Shown here piece by piece: positions 1 through 8,485 of a DNA stretch of 64,000 nucleotides (positions are counted from its first letter, which is position 1; each line of letters opens with the position of its first letter). The notes beneath the pieces were generated by a model. That model was given only the letters and a program-made list of their open reading frames with translations, ran no database searches and was not told the origin of the DNA. The stretch spans positions 26,454-90,453 of the forward strand of contig NZ_JACHEG010000014.1 of NCBI RefSeq assembly GCF_014201355.1, given 5' to 3'. Made by a program: the position numbers and the translations under genes. This stretch comes from Aliirhizobium wenxiniae. GTDB taxonomy: Bacteria; Pseudomonadota; Alphaproteobacteria; Rhizobiales; Rhizobiaceae.

Positions 1-2
1 GG

Positions 3-1250
3 GATGACGTGCTGCCGCTCTTCAGGAAGAGCCAGGATTTCTACAAGGGCGCCGATGACATGCACGGCACCGGCGGCGAATGGCGGGTGGAAAAGGCGCG
101 TGTCCGCTGGGCCGTGCTCGACGCCTTCCAGAAGGCGGCCGAAGAAGCAGGCATCCCCGCCATCGACGATTTCAACCGCGGCGACAACGAAGGGTCCAGC
201 TATTTCGACGTCAACCAGCGCTCCGGCATTCGCTGGAACACATCGAAAGCTTTTCTACGCCCGGCGATGAAGCGTCCCAACCTCAACGTTCTGACCAAGG
301 CCCATGTGCGCAAGCTGATCGTCGAGAACGGCGAGGTGAAGGGCGTCGAATTCCAGCACGACGGCATCACCAAGACGGCTCATGCCCGCCGCGAAACCAT
401 CCTCTCGGCCGGTGCGATCGGCACCCCGCATGTGCTGGAACTCTCCGGCATCGGCCGCGGCGACGTACTCTCCGAGGCAGGCGTCGAGGTTACGAAAGAG
501 GTCAAAAGCGTCGGAGAAAACCTGCAGGACCACCTGCAGCTTCGCCTGGTCTACAAGGTCACCGGCGTGCCGACGCTGAACGAAAAGGCATCCCGGCTTC
601 TCGGCAAGGCGGCGATCGGGCTGGAATATGCGCTGAAACGCTCCGGCCCGATGTCCATGGCCCCAAGTCAGCTCGGCATCTTCACCAAGTCCGGCCCGGA
701 TAAGGAAACCGCCGATCTCGAATATCACGTCCAGCCGGTCTCGCTTGACAGGTTCGGAGAACCGGTCCACGCCTTCCCGGCGATGACCGCGAGCGTCTGT
801 AACCTGAGGCCCGAAAGCCGCGGCTCGGTGCATCTGAAAGGCCCGGACTTCGCCGCTGCACCGGCAATTCGCCCGAACTACCTCTCAACCGCCGCCGACC
901 GCGATATCGCCGTCCGCTCCATCCGCCTGACCCGCGAAATCGTCAAAAAGCCTGCCTTTGCCCGTTATAATCCTGAGGAATACAAGCCCGGCCCGGCTTA
1001 CGAGACCGATGCGGATCTGGAGCGTGCTGCCGGCGAGATCGGCACGACGATCTTTCACCCGGTCGGCACGGCCCGCATGGGTGCCGATCCCGACAGCGTC
1101 GTCGATCCACGCCTGAAACTGCGGGCGCTCGGGCGGCTACGCATCGCCGATGCCTCGATCATGCCCAATATAACATCCGGCAACACCAATTCACCGACGA
1201 TCATGATCGCCGAAAAGGCGGCCGAAATGATCCTCGCAGACAATCGCTGA
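3..1250 (+). CDS. GMC-family FAD alcohol/choline dehydrogenase-like oxidoreductase (5' end outside window)
   Basis: This is the C-terminal part of a glucose-methanol-choline oxidoreductase. The open frame runs in from the left edge as DDVLPLFRKSQDF, which matches the middle of choline-dehydrogenase-like proteins, so the FAD-binding GxGxxG N-terminus (about 100-130 residues) lies outside the window. Family signatures are clear: the second GMC motif around LSAGAIGTPHVLELSGIG, and the C-terminal active-site segment FHPVGTARMG followed by LRIADASIMPNITSGNTNSPTIMIAEKAA. The His in FHPVGT and the Asn in SGNTNSPT are the usual catalytic pair. Members oxidise alcohols to aldehydes in the cytoplasm or at the inner membrane. 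The next gene starts 32 bp downstream on the same strand, so they are probably cotranscribed. The family call is secure; the substrate is unknown. Confidence 0.93.
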   Translation, partial: DDVLPLFRKSQDFYKGADDMHGTGGEWRVEKARVRWAVLDAFQKAAEEAGIPAIDDFNRGDNEGSSYFDVNQRSGIRWNTSKAFLRPAMKRPNLNVLTKAHVRKLIVENGEVKGVEFQHDGITKTAHARRETILSAGAIGTPHVLELSGIGRGDVLSEAGVEVTKEVKSVGENLQDHLQLRLVYKVTGVPTLNEKASRLLGKAAIGLEYALKRSGPMSMAPSQLGIFTKSGPDKETADLEYHVQPVSLDRFGEPVHAFPAMTASVCNLRPESRGSVHLKGPDFAAAPAIRPNYLSTAADRDIAVRSIRLTREIVKKPAFARYNPEEYKPGPAYETDADLERAAGEIGTTIFHPVGTARMGADPDSVVDPRLKLRALGRLRIADASIMPNITSGNTNSPTIMIAEKAAEMILADNR

Positions 1251-1282
1251 TAAGGCGACGCAAGACGAAAGGGAGAGACGAC

Positions 1283-2170
1283 ATGACCCGGATCGCATTC
1301 ATCGGCCTCGGAAACATGGGCGGCCCCATGGCCGCAAATCTGGTGAAAGCCGGGCATTCGGTTTCCGGCTTCGATCTCTCCGAAGCCTCCGTCAAATCGG
1401 CAACTGAAGCCGGCGTTACTGCGGCGGCATCGCTTGCCGAAGCGGTACGAGATGCCGAATGCGTCATAACGATGCTGCCAAAAGGCCAGCATGTCGTCTC
1501 CGTCTGGACCGATCTCGCCACGCTCGTCACCGAGGGCACGCTTCTCATTGATTGCTCCACGGTGGATGTGGAGAGTGCGAAAAAAGCCCATGGGTTGGCA
1601 GGCATAATGAATTGCCCTGCTCTCGACGCCCCGGTCTCCGGCGGCACGACGGGAGCTGCAGCCGGCACGCTCACCTTCATGGTCGGTGGCTCGGACGCCG
1701 CTTTCACCGCGGGAAAACCGATCCTCGAAGCCATGGGCAAGAAGATCGTCCATTGCGGAGGCAATGGCGCAGGCCAGGCGGCAAAAATCTGCAACAACAT
1801 GATCCTCGGCATATCGATGATCGGCGTCGCCGAAGCCTTCGTGCTGGCGGAAAAACTCGGCCTTTCGCATCAGGCCCTGTTCGATGTGGCATCGACCTCG
1901 TCCGGCCAATGCTGGTCGCTGACCACCTATTGCCCCGTCCCCGGCCCCGTCCCCACCTCACCGGCGAACAACGATTACAAACCGGGTTTTGCCGCAGCCT
2001 TGATGCTAAAGGACCTGATGCTGTCGCAGGAAGCGGCCAGCCAGACCGGAACAAGAACGCCGCTTGGGGCGCATGCCGCCAAACTCTACAAAGCCTTCGA
2101 AAACACCGGCCACGGCACAGAAGATTTTTCTGCCATCATCCGAATGCTGCGGGAGACGCAGGCCTCATAA
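1283..2170 (+). CDS. mmsB: 3-hydroxyisobutyrate dehydrogenase-family NAD(P) oxidoreductase
   Basis: This 295-residue protein has the full architecture of beta-hydroxyacid dehydrogenases. The N-terminal Rossmann motif FIGLGNMGGPMAANL (residues 6-20) is followed by DAPVSGGTTGAAAGTLTFMVGG (about 115-136) and the catalytic-lysine segment GAGQAAKICNN, with Lys168. The C-terminal all-helical domain carries the usual LMLKDL segment. In valine catabolism MmsB converts 3-hydroxyisobutyrate to methylmalonate semialdehyde. No other valine-pathway gene is visible here, so a related 2-hydroxyacid or sugar-acid substrate is also possible. An SD-like GGGAGAG precedes the ATG. The gene follows the GMC oxidoreductase and converges on the minus-strand sugar operon, with a hairpin between them. 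Confidence 0.85.
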   Translation: MTRIAFIGLGNMGGPMAANLVKAGHSVSGFDLSEASVKSATEAGVTAAASLAEAVRDAECVITMLPKGQHVVSVWTDLATLVTEGTLLIDCSTVDVESAKKAHGLAGIMNCPALDAPVSGGTTGAAAGTLTFMVGGSDAAFTAGKPILEAMGKKIVHCGGNGAGQAAKICNNMILGISMIGVAEAFVLAEKLGLSHQALFDVASTSSGQCWSLTTYCPVPGPVPTSPANNDYKPGFAAALMLKDLMLSQEAASQTGTRTPLGAHAAKLYKAFENTGHGTEDFSAIIRMLRETQAS

Positions 2171-2175
2171 GATCA

Positions 2176-2209
2176 AATGAAAAAGAGAGGGCGACCAAGC
2201 CGCCCTCTC
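2176..2209 (-). terminator. Rho-independent terminator of the minus-strand sugar operon
   Basis: A perfect 9-bp stem, GAGAGGGCG (2185-2193) and CGCCCTCTC (2201-2209), encloses a 7-nt loop. Read on the minus strand it is followed by a T-rich run (TTTTTCATTT), the classic intrinsic terminator arrangement. It sits just past the stop of the isomerase-like gene. On the plus strand the hairpin lacks a strong T-run, so it may only partly stop the convergent dehydrogenase transcript. Confidence 0.8.
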
Positions 2210-2237
2210 CCAAATTTCCGATCAGCAAGAATGTTGC

Positions 2238-3842
2238 TCACCCCAGCTCGACGCCGCAGAAATTGACTTCGATCCCGAGTTCGGCCGCAAGCGCTGCCTT
2301 GGCGAGCGCCGAGCGATCGGCTTCTTTTGCCGAATTGGCGTAAACGACCTGGATATGGTTGGCCTTGTGGCGCGCCATCATCTGGTCGCGGGAAACGCCG
2401 CTCAGCACCGCATGCATCATCGGCCACTCTTCATTGGTGGATTTCCAGCGGCGCTCGGTTTCTTCCTTCGGCAAGGCCACAGCCTGACCGCGGCCGATAT
2501 CCATCTTCAGCCGGTTGTCCTCGACGAAGATACGCGACCAGACGATCTCGCCGGGCTTGGCGATGCCGCGCAGCGTGCCTCCACCTGCGGGGAAGAACAT
2601 CGGCGGCTGCCGCAGGCTGTCCGATCCGGCCCAGCCCCCCTCGTGATGTGCCGGCGGCGCAGCCCCGGAGATTTCGAATACCCAGACGAAGCCATCCACC
2701 GTACCGGTCGGGTCGACACCGCCCCAGCGCAGGTCATGCAGGGTGTTTTCCACCGGCTGGCCGAGCGCACGATGCAGGCGGTTGGTCATCAGTCCGTCAA
2801 GGCCGGCGCATTCGTCCACCTCGTTGAAATGCACGATCGCCTTGCCCTGCCGGATGACCTTGCCGTCACGACCTTTGACATCCGGTCGCCCGTCGTCGTT
2901 CAAGATACCTTCCACCAGATCGGATGCCGGTAGCAGGTCCTTGAGCCCTTGCTGATACTGGATGCCGATCGCCTCGCAGCCGAAATCCTCGGCGATGCGC
3001 ACAGCCGCGATATACATGCGGCACTGGTCGATTACCTGGTCCTCGGTGAGTTCCTGCTTCGGATCGGTTCCGAGATGGAACTTCATGCCCTTGGCGAGCA
3101 GGTCCTGATAGACGGCGCGGCCTTCCTCGACAGGCACCTGATTGGTGGCGTAATAAAGCGCCGACTGCGACAGGCGTTCCTTGAAAATGCCGAGCGGCAT
3201 CAACAGCTCGTCCGGCACGATGGCATTATACATGCCCATGCAGCCTTCATCGAAAATGCCGAGAATGACCTTGTTGGTGTGGAAATCATGAGCGATCTCC
3301 TTCGCCAGATCCTGCAGATCCTGCGGCACATTGCCGGCCTTGAACGGCTTCACATGGCTGGTGTCGTGGTCCACCGTGCCTTCCGAAAGCCATTGCGAAA
3401 GCCCATTTCGGAAGAAATCGTCATCAAACGCCTCGCTCCACAGCGAGGAATAGGTAACGCCCGCCTTGGTCAGCGAACCATTGAGGTTGAGCAGCCCGAC
3501 CAGTCCCGGCCACTGGCCGGACCAGTTGGCAACGGTGAGGATCGGTCCCTTGTGGCTGGTGAGACCGGCAAGCACATGGTGCGAATATTGCCAGACGGAT
3601 TCCGCCACGATCACCGGCACGTTCGGATCGATCTTCGCAAACGCATCCATGCCCTCGCGCTGCGAGGACAGAAAACCGTGGCCTTCTTCCGGCTTGTAGG
3701 CGTGAGCACGCTTCACCGTGTAACCGAGGCCGGCGAGCACTTCGCCGAGTTTCTTTTCCATCGCGTCCTGTGTCGCCCAGCATTGCTGGTTGGCGGATAG
3801 GCGAAGGTCGCCGCTGGCGAAAAGTGCAATTTCCTTGGTCAT
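2238..3842 (-). CDS. L-fucose/L-arabinose isomerase-like protein
   Basis: A protein of about 534 residues resembling the COG2407 fucose/arabinose isomerase group. These cytoplasmic metal-dependent enzymes interconvert aldoses and ketoses. Visible family-like segments include VIVAESVWQYSHHVLAGL, ILTVANWSGQWPGLVGLLNLNGSL in the N-terminal domain, FDEGCMGMYNAIVPDELL in the middle and a C-terminal domain with VNEWP-like context. I chose the inner ATG (MTKEIALF) because the upstream ATG (3851) abuts its SD, while GAGGGATGAGG is well spaced for the inner one. It is the last gene of the minus operon, 18 bp after the FGGY kinase, which suggests isomerisation of an aldopentose or deoxysugar to the ketose that the kinase phosphorylates. 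The family is likely; the substrate is unassigned. Confidence 0.75.
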   Translation of the reverse strand: MTKEIALFASGDLRLSANQQCWATQDAMEKKLGEVLAGLGYTVKRAHAYKPEEGHGFLSSQREGMDAFAKIDPNVPVIVAESVWQYSHHVLAGLTSHKGPILTVANWSGQWPGLVGLLNLNGSLTKAGVTYSSLWSEAFDDDFFRNGLSQWLSEGTVDHDTSHVKPFKAGNVPQDLQDLAKEIAHDFHTNKVILGIFDEGCMGMYNAIVPDELLMPLGIFKERLSQSALYYATNQVPVEEGRAVYQDLLAKGMKFHLGTDPKQELTEDQVIDQCRMYIAAVRIAEDFGCEAIGIQYQQGLKDLLPASDLVEGILNDDGRPDVKGRDGKVIRQGKAIVHFNEVDECAGLDGLMTNRLHRALGQPVENTLHDLRWGGVDPTGTVDGFVWVFEISGAAPPAHHEGGWAGSDSLRQPPMFFPAGGGTLRGIAKPGEIVWSRIFVEDNRLKMDIGRGQAVALPKEETERRWKSTNEEWPMMHAVLSGVSRDQMMARHKANHIQVVYANSAKEADRSALAKAALAAELGIEVNFCGVELG

Positions 3843-3859
3843 GTTCCTCATCCCTCAAA

Positions 3860-5494
3860 TCAATGATCAGTGCCGGCCATCAGCTCGGCATAGGCAACGA
3901 AGTCCTCCTGCATGCGGCGGAAGACGTGGTATTTGCGGTCGTGATAGGTGGCGATCTCCGCTCCGCGCGGAGAAATCCGGCTGCCCGGGCCGCTCATGGC
4001 GCGCATGGCGGCAGGCAGGTCGGCATAATGGCCGCTCGCCACAGCCCCCAGCATGGCGCTGCCGACCAGAACCGGCTCGCGCTGGTCCGGCACAACGATG
4101 GCGCAGCCCGTCGCATCCGCATGCTCGCGCAAAAACAGCTTGTTCTGCGCCAGACCGCCGCTGACGACCAGCGTATCGACGGTCACGCCATTGGCGCGCA
4201 TTTCCGCGATGATGTGCCGGGTACCGTAAGCCAGCGCCTGCAAGGTCGCGAGATAATCGAGCGCCAGATCGTCCAGTCCGCGATCAAGTGAAAGACCCGT
4301 AATCCCGCCCTTGCGCAACGGATCGGCAAGCGGCGAACGGTTGCCGTGGAAATCCGGCTGCACATGCCGCGATTTCGTCAGCACCGCCGTCTCCCCGCCA
4401 TCAGCCATTGCCTCAAGCCGGCGATCGAACAGGGTGAACACGGAAATGCCTTCCGCCTTCGCCATCTCGCGCGCTTCGTGGATCGCGGCGTGGCCATCGA
4501 TCATCCGGTCGATCAGCGCACCGGCAGCCGATTGTCCCGCTTCGTTGGCCCACAGACCCGGCAGCAGGACGGAGAAATAAGGCCCCCAGACACCGGGCAC
4601 GAAGGCCGGTTTTTCGCTGACGGTGATATGGCACGAAGAGGTTCCCGCAATCAACGCCAGACGATCGTCGAGCGCCCCCTCGCCCAGATCCACCCCCATC
4701 GTGCCGAGCGCACCTGAATAGGCATCGATCAGGCTGGCGGCAACCGCGGTACCGGGAGCCAGCCCGAGATCGGTAGCTGCAGCATCCGAAAGCGACCCGA
4801 CCTTGTCACCCGGTGCCGCAAACCGGTTTCCGATAGCGCGAAAATTGTCGGCGGCGAGTTCGGATATCCCGGCAGTTTCGAAATAGGCCTTGTCCCATCC
4901 CTCGCCACCCAAACCGTTCTGGCCGAGATAGGTCCATTTGCAAACGGTGCTGCAGAGCGAGCGGATATCATCACCCGTTGCCTTGTGAACCAGCCAGTCG
5001 GGCAGGTCGAAAAAGGCATGTGCACGGGCAAAACTCTGAGGCATCTCACGTTTCAGCCAGCGCAGTTTCGGCGTCTCCATTTCGGGTGAGATGACACCGC
5101 CGACATAATCGAGAACCGGGCTTTTCAGCGCATTGATCTGGTCCGCGTCACCGATGGCGCGATGGTCCATCCACACGATGATGTTCCAGTCGTCATCACC
5201 GCCGGGGCTCACCGTCACCGGCCCGCCCTTATCATCAACGACGACCAGCGAGCAGGTTGCGTCGAACCCGATGCCTGCGATGTCGGAGGCGGCAAGCCCG
5301 GCATCCGCCATCGCTTTCCGCACGCAGGTTGAGATCGCCGCCCAGATGTCGCGCGAGGATTGATTGACGAAATCCTGCTTCGGCTTTTCGGTCGCGATCG
5401 CCTGCGAATGCGCCGCGAGCAAGTTACCGCGCGCATCAAAAATCCCGGCACGGGCGCTTCCGGTGCCGACGTCAATTCCGATGAATGAGGTCAT
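3860..5494 (-). CDS. FGGY-family carbohydrate (pentulose) kinase
   Basis: A 544-residue sugar kinase of the FGGY family. The N-terminus IGIDVGTGSARAGIFD is the ATPase phosphate-1 motif, GIGFDATCSLVVVD is the family's substrate-domain segment, and WMDHRA is the substrate-contact motif. The C-terminal FGGY domain contains VVSGGLAQNKLFLREHADATG, the adenosine-binding region. The length and WMDHRA pattern fit the D-ribulose/pentulose kinase subgroup better than glycerol kinases. It would phosphorylate a ketopentose or related sugar imported by the upstream ABC system. It lies between the transporter ATPase gene (113 bp upstream, with a hairpin in the gap) and the isomerase-like gene. Subgroup assignment is from memory of the family. 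Confidence 0.86.
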   Translation of the reverse strand: MTSFIGIDVGTGSARAGIFDARGNLLAAHSQAIATEKPKQDFVNQSSRDIWAAISTCVRKAMADAGLAASDIAGIGFDATCSLVVVDDKGGPVTVSPGGDDDWNIIVWMDHRAIGDADQINALKSPVLDYVGGVISPEMETPKLRWLKREMPQSFARAHAFFDLPDWLVHKATGDDIRSLCSTVCKWTYLGQNGLGGEGWDKAYFETAGISELAADNFRAIGNRFAAPGDKVGSLSDAAATDLGLAPGTAVAASLIDAYSGALGTMGVDLGEGALDDRLALIAGTSSCHITVSEKPAFVPGVWGPYFSVLLPGLWANEAGQSAAGALIDRMIDGHAAIHEAREMAKAEGISVFTLFDRRLEAMADGGETAVLTKSRHVQPDFHGNRSPLADPLRKGGITGLSLDRGLDDLALDYLATLQALAYGTRHIIAEMRANGVTVDTLVVSGGLAQNKLFLREHADATGCAIVVPDQREPVLVGSAMLGAVASGHYADLPAAMRAMSGPGSRISPRGAEIATYHDRKYHVFRRMQEDFVAYAELMAGTDH

Positions 5495-5574
5495 GTCAGT
5501 TTATCCGCAATAGCAGGACCAGAACGCATGGCGCCCTGCAGTCCATCTCTTTGAAAAGAGGTCCGGAAAGATGC

Positions 5575-5600
5575 GAGGGGCGGCAATCACGCCACCCCTC
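5575..5600 (-). other. Intercistronic hairpin between ABC ATPase and kinase genes
   Basis: An inverted repeat GAGGGGCGGC (5575-5584) and GCCACCCCTC (5591-5600) has one internal mismatch and a 6-nt loop. On the minus (coding) strand it is followed by GCATCTTTCC, a weak T tract, so it may attenuate transcription or protect the upstream transporter mRNA rather than terminate fully. A T7 run lies on the plus-strand side, where no gene needs terminating. Confidence 0.45.
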
Positions 5601-5607
5601 ATTTTTT

Positions 5608-6669
5608 TCAGAGGCGCTGGCCGCTCGCCTTGTCGAACAGATGCGCCTTGGTCGGATCGATCGCCAATCCGATCTCGTCGCCGAAATGGATGCTCAGGCG
5701 CTCGCGGAACAGGCAGGAAATATGCTCGCCATGGCTGGCCACACGGGCAAAGATTTCCGAACCTGTCCCTTCGACGATCTCGACACGCCCCTGGACACCA
5801 CCGGCATTGTCCGCGCGGATATGTTCCGGGCGAATGCCGTAGACCAGCGACTTGCCGCCAAGTTTTGCCGGATCGGCGCCGGTTGGCAGTGGCAGGACGA
5901 GGCCTTTTTCGCTGCGGAACACGCCTTCCTCTATTCTGCCATCGAGGAAATTCATCGAAGGCGAACCGATAAAGCCGGCAACAAAGAGATTGGCGGGACG
6001 ATCGTAGAGATCCAGCGGCGCACCGACCTGCTCGATATTGCCTTCCTGCAGCACGACGATCTTGTCGGCCATGGTCATGGCTTCGATCTGATCGTGGGTG
6101 ACGTAGATGATCGTCGTGCCGATCCGCTGATGCAGCGCCTTGATCTCGGCACGCATCTGCACGCGCAGTTTGGCATCGAGGTTGGAGAGCGGTTCGTCGA
6201 ACAGAAACACCTGCGGATCGCGCACCAGCGCACGGCCCATGGCGACACGCTGGCGCTGGCCGCCGGAAAGCTGGCGCGGGTAACGATCGAGCAGCTTTTC
6301 CAGCCCGAGAATGCCGGCGGCATTCTCAACCTTCTTGCGCGTCTCGTTGACATCGGCCTTCTTCAGCTTCAGCGCGAAGGCCATGTTTTCCGCCACCGTC
6401 ATATGCGGATAAAGCGCGTAGTTCTGGAATACCATGGCGATATCGCGATCACGCGCCGGAAGATGCGAAACCTCCCTCGGCCCGATGCGGATCGCGCCGC
6501 CGGTAACGTCCTCAAGTCCCGCCACCATGCGTAGCAGCGTGGACTTGCCGCAGCCGGACGGGCCGACGAGCACGACGAACTCGCCGTCGGCAATATCGAC
6601 GCTCAGGTCGCGAATGATCTCGACGGCTCCGTAGCGCTTCTGGATATTCTGGATATTGACTGTTGCCAT
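5608..6669 (-). CDS. Sugar ABC importer ATPase (UgpC/MalK type)
   Basis: A 353-residue ATPase of the CUT1 sugar-importer class. It has Walker A GPSGCGKST (about 37-45), Q-loop VFQNYALYPHMTV, signature LSGGQRQRVAMGRAL, Walker B VFLFDEPLSNLDAKL and H-loop YVTHDQIEAMTMADK. A C-terminal OB-like regulatory domain (about 240-353) contains YGIRPEHI. It energises the two permeases encoded upstream (6714-8485) and works with the periplasmic binding protein (8485-9816). It is cotranscribed with them on the minus strand, 44 bp after the permease gene. Confidence 0.93.
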   Translation of the reverse strand: MATVNIQNIQKRYGAVEIIRDLSVDIADGEFVVLVGPSGCGKSTLLRMVAGLEDVTGGAIRIGPREVSHLPARDRDIAMVFQNYALYPHMTVAENMAFALKLKKADVNETRKKVENAAGILGLEKLLDRYPRQLSGGQRQRVAMGRALVRDPQVFLFDEPLSNLDAKLRVQMRAEIKALHQRIGTTIIYVTHDQIEAMTMADKIVVLQEGNIEQVGAPLDLYDRPANLFVAGFIGSPSMNFLDGRIEEGVFRSEKGLVLPLPTGADPAKLGGKSLVYGIRPEHIRADNAGGVQGRVEIVEGTGSEIFARVASHGEHISCLFRERLSIHFGDEIGLAIDPTKAHLFDKASGQRL

Positions 6670-6713
6670 TTGAAAATCCTCCCGATTTTCGGGTCGTTAT
6701 CTGTTGCTCTTCT

Positions 6714-7550
6714 TCAGCCGCCCTTGACCGCGCCGGCGGTAAGGCCCGCGACGATCTGCTTCTGGGCGAACATGGTCAGCACCAAAACCGGCAGGGTAAC
6801 GATCAGCGCGGCAGCGGCCAGCGGCCCCCAGCTGACCTGCTCGAAGGAGAGCATGTTGTAGACGGCCACCGGCAGGGTTCGCGTTTCGCGGCTGGCGAGC
6901 ACGATGCCGAAGACAAAATTGTTCCAGGAGAAGATTACCGCCAGAATGAAGGCGACGACGATGCCGGGTTTGGCGATCGGCAAAGCCACGAGGCGGAAGA
7001 CCTGCCAGGACGTTGCGCCATCGATGCTGGCAGCCTCCTCGAGTTCCTTCGGGGTCGTCTCGAAATAACCGATCATGATCCACACGACGATCGGCACGGT
7101 GACGACCAGATGGATGATGATCTGCGGCCAAAGCGTACCGAGCAGGTTCATCCATTGGAACAGCAGGAAGAGCGGAATCAGGAACGACAGGCCGGGCGTC
7201 ATGCGGGCGATCATGATCACCATCGCCGCCTTTTCGGCTTTCAGCCGTGCAATGCCGTAACCGGCGGGAACACCGATCACGAGGGCGAGAATGGTTGCAG
7301 CGCCCGTAACGAGGATCGAGTTCCAGAAATAGAGGAGGAAGTTGTTCTCCTCGAACACCTTGGCATAGTTCGACCAGGCGATGTTTTCCGGGATCAGGAT
7401 CGGCGGATAGGCGCCGTTGTCGATCTCATACTTGAGCGATAGCGAGATCATCCAGACGAAGAACAGGATGACCGGCGAGATCATGACGAGCGCGACGAAG
7501 AACAGACCGAGACGGTTCCAGGCGCGATGAGTGAGTTTGGGTATCATCAA
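6714..7550 (-). CDS. Sugar ABC importer permease (MalG type)
   Basis: A 278-residue inner-membrane permease with about six hydrophobic segments. The cytoplasmic coupling EAA loop reads EEAASIDGATSWQVFRLVALPIAKPG, and the N-terminus RLGLFFVALVMISPVILFFVWMISLSLK is typical of MalG-like proteins. It forms the translocation pore with the MalF-type partner. Its start overlaps the end of the upstream permease gene by 4 bp (7547-7550), so the two are translationally coupled. Substrate specificity cannot be read from the sequence. Confidence 0.92.
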   Translation of the reverse strand: MMIPKLTHRAWNRLGLFFVALVMISPVILFFVWMISLSLKYEIDNGAYPPILIPENIAWSNYAKVFEENNFLLYFWNSILVTGAATILALVIGVPAGYGIARLKAEKAAMVIMIARMTPGLSFLIPLFLLFQWMNLLGTLWPQIIIHLVVTVPIVVWIMIGYFETTPKELEEAASIDGATSWQVFRLVALPIAKPGIVVAFILAVIFSWNNFVFGIVLASRETRTLPVAVYNMLSFEQVSWGPLAAAALIVTLPVLVLTMFAQKQIVAGLTAGAVKGG

Positions 7551-8485
7551 CGATCCTCCATGTCCGACCAGTTGGTGCGCGCGCGAACCATCATCAGAAC
7601 GAAGGACAGCGCGATGATGACGAAGAAGAAGACAACCGCCATGGCCGAGCCGTAACCGATGTCGTAATAGGAGAAGGCGGTGTTGTAGAGATAGATGTTG
7701 ATCGTCTCCGACGCCGTTCCCGGCCCGCCCTGGGTCATCGCATAGATGATGTCGAAGCTCTTCACCGCATCGATCGAGCGGATGATGACACCGATCATCA
7801 GGAAGGGCGCGATCATCGGCAGCGTCAGGTAACGGAACTTCTGCCAGGCATTTGCGCCGTCGATTTCAGCGCTTTCATAAGGCTCGCGCGGAACAGCGGC
7901 CAGACCACCGAGCACGATCAGCATGATCAGCGGCGTCCATTGCCAGGTCTCGACCAGAACCAGCGCCGGAATGACGGTCGACTGGTTGTAGATCCATTCC
8001 TGCGCGCCGATACCGACCAACGACAAAAGATAGTTGAGCACGCCGAGCTGCGGATGGAACATCATCGTCCAGACGAGAGCGATCGCCACCGGCGTCGCCA
8101 TCATCGGCATGACGAAAACCCCGCGCAGAAAACCGCGCAACGGGAATTCACCGTCGAAGATGAGAGCTGCCAGCGTCCCTAGGATCAGCGGCGCAATCAC
8201 GGACAGCGCGGTATAGACCAGCGTGTGCCACATGGATTCCCAGAACCGCATGTCGCCGGCAAGCCGGATATAATTGTCTAGACCGGCAAAGGTCTGTTCC
8301 TGCCCGAGCGTCCATGAATTGACGCTCATCCAGAGGGTAAACACCCAGGGGAAAACGATGACTGCGCCGATCACGACCAGGGCAGGCATTACGAAGGGCC
8401 AGTAATTGGGAGCAAGCCTTTGCGGCTTGCCCCCCTTTGCGGCCAGATCCCTGGCCGCGGTGGGTTCTATGGTCACGGAAGCCAT
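7547..8485 (-). CDS. Sugar ABC importer permease (MalF type)
   Basis: A 312-residue MalF-like inner-membrane permease. The first membrane segment (YWPFVMPALVVIGAVIVFPWVFTLWMSV) is followed by the usual periplasmic FAGLDNYIRLAGDMRFWESMWHT element. The EAA loop is ESAEIDGANAWQKFRYLTLPMIAPFL, and the late MTQGGPGTASETINIYLYNTAF segment is characteristic of the family. It pairs with the MalG-type permease downstream and starts at the last base of the binding-protein gene stop (8485), again implying translational coupling. Confidence 0.92.
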   Translation of the reverse strand: MASVTIEPTAARDLAAKGGKPQRLAPNYWPFVMPALVVIGAVIVFPWVFTLWMSVNSWTLGQEQTFAGLDNYIRLAGDMRFWESMWHTLVYTALSVIAPLILGTLAALIFDGEFPLRGFLRGVFVMPMMATPVAIALVWTMMFHPQLGVLNYLLSLVGIGAQEWIYNQSTVIPALVLVETWQWTPLIMLIVLGGLAAVPREPYESAEIDGANAWQKFRYLTLPMIAPFLMIGVIIRSIDAVKSFDIIYAMTQGGPGTASETINIYLYNTAFSYYDIGYGSAMAVVFFFVIIALSFVLMMVRARTNWSDMEDR